Assembly (NCBI RefSeq): GCF_027105095.1
Contig: NZ_CP114278.1
Coordinates: 186,001 to 250,000 of the forward strand
Length of the DNA stretch: 64,000 nt
Direction of reading: 5' to 3'
Origin: Brevundimonas vesicularis
GTDB taxonomy: Bacteria > Pseudomonadota > Alphaproteobacteria > Caulobacterales > Caulobacteraceae
Shown: one piece after another, positions 62,312 through 64,000 of the stretch
Numbering within the stretch: the stretch's first letter is position 1
Layout of the letters: each line of letters opens with the position of its first letter
The notes under the pieces: generated by a model
The model's input: the letters and a program-made list of their open reading frames with translations, nothing else
The model's database searches: none
What the model was told of the DNA's origin: nothing
Program-made: the position numbers and the translations under genes

Positions 62312-63649
62312 ATGACGCAAACGCACGCCATGAACCACGCCGCCCTCTACGCCGAACGCCTCAAGACCCCCGATCAGGCCGCCAACCTGATCGTGTCGGG
62401 CGCCAAGGTCGCCATGGGCCTTGGCGTTTCCCAACCGCCCGCCCTGCTCAAGGCCTTGGCCGAACGGGCCGAGCGTGGCGAGGTCGAGGATGTGAACCTC
62501 TACTATTTGCTCTCGACCGCCATCGCAGGCGACACGGTGCTGCGCTATGAGCTGATGGATCGGATCCGGCCATGGAGCCTGTTCCACAGCGCCATCGAAC
62601 GGCGGCTGGAACAGCGGGCCCATGAGGACGGCCGGCCCAATCCCGTCCAGTTCATCCCCACCGGCTTTCAGCAGTCGCCCCGCCTTCTGTGCGACGAGGT
62701 CAAGGTGGATGCGCTGATCTGCACCGTCTCGCCGATGGATGCGGACGGCTTCTTCTCGTTCGGGACCAACACCGACTACGCCAAGCCGGTGTCGCAGACG
62801 GCGCGGACGGTGATTGTCGAGGTCAATCCGCACATGCCGCGCGTGTTCGGCGACTGCACCGTCCATGTGTCCCAGGTCGCCGGCATCGTGGAACATGCCG
62901 CGCCCCTGCTGGTCGTGCCGCGCGCCGAGCCTCAGCCGGCGGACCTGGCCATTGGCCGGATCATCGCGGGCCTGATCGAGGACGGAGCGACGCTTCAGAT
63001 GGGGATCGGCGCCCTGCCCAACGCCGTCTGCGACGCCCTGATGGACCACCGCGATATGGGCGTTCACACCGAGATGCTGACGCCCGGCCTGGTCGAGCTG
63101 ATGCAGGCCGGCGTCGCCAACCATGCCCGCAAGACCCTGCATCCGGGTGTGGGCGTCTTCGCCTTCTCGATGGGCGACCTCAACACCTATGAATTTCTGG
63201 ACGGCAATCGCGACATGGAGGCCCATCCGGTCTCCTATGTGAACGACCCGGCCGTGATCGCGCGCAATGCGAAGATGATCTCGGTCAACGCCACGCTTCA
63301 GGTCGACCTGACCGGCGCCTGCTGCTCAGAGTTTTTGAACGGGCGCCAGTTCACGGCCGCCGGGGGCCAGCTGGATTTCGTGCGCGGCGCCTATGGGTCG
63401 CAGGGCGGCAAGTCGATCATCGCCTGTCATTCCACGGCGGCGAAGGGGACGACCTCTCGCATCGTCGCCCGGCTGGACGGGCCGGTCACCACCCCGCGCA
63501 ACGACACCCACATCGTCGCCACAGAACACGGCTGGGCCAATCTGAAGGGCAAGTCGTCCAGCGAGCGCGCCCGCGCCCTGATCGCCCTGGCCGCGCCGGA
63601 GTTTCGCGACGGTCTGACGGCGGCGGCGCGCGAGCAAGGGCTGATCTGA
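62312..63649 (+). CDS. Acetyl-CoA hydrolase / 4-hydroxybutyrate CoA-transferase family protein
   Basis: This 445-residue family I CoA-transferase has the N-terminal domain with GAKVAMGLGVSQPPALLKAL, the central DGFFSFGTNTDYAKPV and VEVNPHMPRVFGDC, and the C-terminal domain with LQMGIGALPNAVCDAL, GVHTEMLTPGLVEL and NATLQVDLTGACCSEFLNG. A glutamate in the C-terminal domain should form the CoA thioester intermediate. It could transfer CoA between acetate, succinate or 4-hydroxybutyrate, or hydrolyse acetyl-CoA; the exact reaction is not clear. It starts 37 bases after the PAP2 gene, with a short dyad between the genes. Confidence 0.9.
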   Translation: MTQTHAMNHAALYAERLKTPDQAANLIVSGAKVAMGLGVSQPPALLKALAERAERGEVEDVNLYYLLSTAIAGDTVLRYELMDRIRPWSLFHSAIERRLEQRAHEDGRPNPVQFIPTGFQQSPRLLCDEVKVDALICTVSPMDADGFFSFGTNTDYAKPVSQTARTVIVEVNPHMPRVFGDCTVHVSQVAGIVEHAAPLLVVPRAEPQPADLAIGRIIAGLIEDGATLQMGIGALPNAVCDALMDHRDMGVHTEMLTPGLVELMQAGVANHARKTLHPGVGVFAFSMGDLNTYEFLDGNRDMEAHPVSYVNDPAVIARNAKMISVNATLQVDLTGACCSEFLNGRQFTAAGGQLDFVRGAYGSQGGKSIIACHSTAAKGTTSRIVARLDGPVTTPRNDTHIVATEHGWANLKGKSSSERARALIALAAPEFRDGLTAAAREQGLI

Positions 63650-63692
63650 CGCCGCACTTGATCTTGGACCGTCCGTCGGGGCTTCTGGCGTC

Positions 63693-64000
63693 ATGAAGAC
63701 CGTCCGCCTGCTGGCCCTGCTGTCCTTGCTCGTCGCCGCGCCTGTCAGCGCGAGGGGCGCGCAAGGCGCCTATGCCACCGACGGCGACTGCGGCGGGCGG
63801 CCCATGACCACCGTGCGGATGGCGCCGGGCTATTGCCTGGGGCTGGTCTGGCAGGGCGCGGGTGCCGAGGGACCGCGAATGCCGCGTGGCCTGCTGGCGC
63901 TAACCAATGGCGACTGGTTGGTGACGGATCTGGGCAACTGGTATCCGGGCAATGGCGCGATCTGGCGGCTGTCGTTCGGCCCCGACGGTGCACCGCGCTG
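63693..64000 (+). CDS. Probable secreted PQQ-dependent sugar dehydrogenase (3'-truncated by window edge)
   Basis: The visible 102 residues have a signal peptide (MKTVRLLALLSLLVAAPVSA), then YATDGDCGGRPMTTVRMAPG and YCLGLVWQGAGAEGPRMPRG, with LLALTNGDWLVTDLGNWYPG and AIWRLSFGPDG. The opening blade motif (P-R-G-L-L-x-L-x-N-G-D-W-L-V-T-D) is typical of beta-propeller sugar/sorbosone dehydrogenases. The frame is open to the window end. It may be cotranscribed with the CoA-transferase gene 43 bases upstream. Confidence 0.68.
   Translation, partial: MKTVRLLALLSLLVAAPVSARGAQGAYATDGDCGGRPMTTVRMAPGYCLGLVWQGAGAEGPRMPRGLLALTNGDWLVTDLGNWYPGNGAIWRLSFGPDGAPR

Overview
The window is high-GC DNA from an alphaproteobacterium, most like Caulobacteraceae and probably Brevundimonas or a close relative. 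This is judged from gene content only: the sucAB/sucCD layout, a large TonB receptor paired with an MFS transporter, Tad pilus minor proteins, a membrane-anchored LytTR regulator and a short class I NrdA. No database search was possible, so families are named from motifs read in the translations.

Left core segment (1-32 kb). The 3' part of prfA (release factor 1) is followed by a small membrane protein and a glutathione S-transferase. Then comes the 2-oxoglutarate-to-succinate arm of the TCA cycle on the minus strand: sucC, [glycosyltransferase, VapB, VapC], sucD, terminator, sucA, sucB, terminator. The three bracketed genes separate the two succinyl-CoA ligase subunits. Next are an MFS transporter and a TonB-dependent receptor with a divergent TetR regulator, a LytTR regulator, a COG3650-type lipoprotein and a lone C5 DNA methyltransferase. 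An ydbH-ynbE-ydbL operon (AsmA-like envelope lipid transport), an M23 peptidase and a tadE/tadG-like pair follow. The segment ends with a signalling and surface cluster: a CHASE2/degenerate-GGDEF/EAL protein, a FecR-domain protein with more than 400 residues of elastin-like (N/D/E)PGXG pentapeptides, and a divergent TpsB (ShlB/FhaC) outer-membrane transporter.

Genomic island (about 32.17-56.39 kb). A 53-bp perfect direct repeat, equal to the 3' part of tRNA-Arg(ACG), lies at 32173-32225 and 56341-56393. A tyrosine recombinase gene sits just inside the right copy, next to the intact tRNA. The island carries five insertion sequences: two diverged copies of an 828-bp IS5-family element, a second IS5-family element split by an IS3-family element, and one IS481-family element. 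Three gene remnants lie at or beside IS edges: a DUF892 ferritin-like N-terminus, an oleate hydratase C-terminus and an SDR C-terminus. Intact cargo includes a TM-helix channel-like protein, an OmpA-domain protein, a DUF3597 protein, an alpha/beta hydrolase, a YHS/HMBD copper-type P1B ATPase, a solute-binding-domain protein, and a TolC-HlyD-ABC2-ABC2 efflux operon with a divergent TetR and a clear dyad operator. The right end looks phage- or satellite-like: a zinc-hook ATPase that lacks its Walker A half, an XRE regulator, an HNH-like nuclease, an AlpA/excisionase-like protein and the integrase. No relaxase, type IV secretion or capsid genes were seen.

Right core segment (56.4-64 kb). This holds tRNA-Arg(ACG), gamma-glutamyltransferase, an outer-membrane protein weakly like LpxR, nrdA, a PAP2 phosphatase, an acetyl-CoA hydrolase/4-hydroxybutyrate CoA-transferase family enzyme and the 5' end of a probable secreted sugar dehydrogenase.
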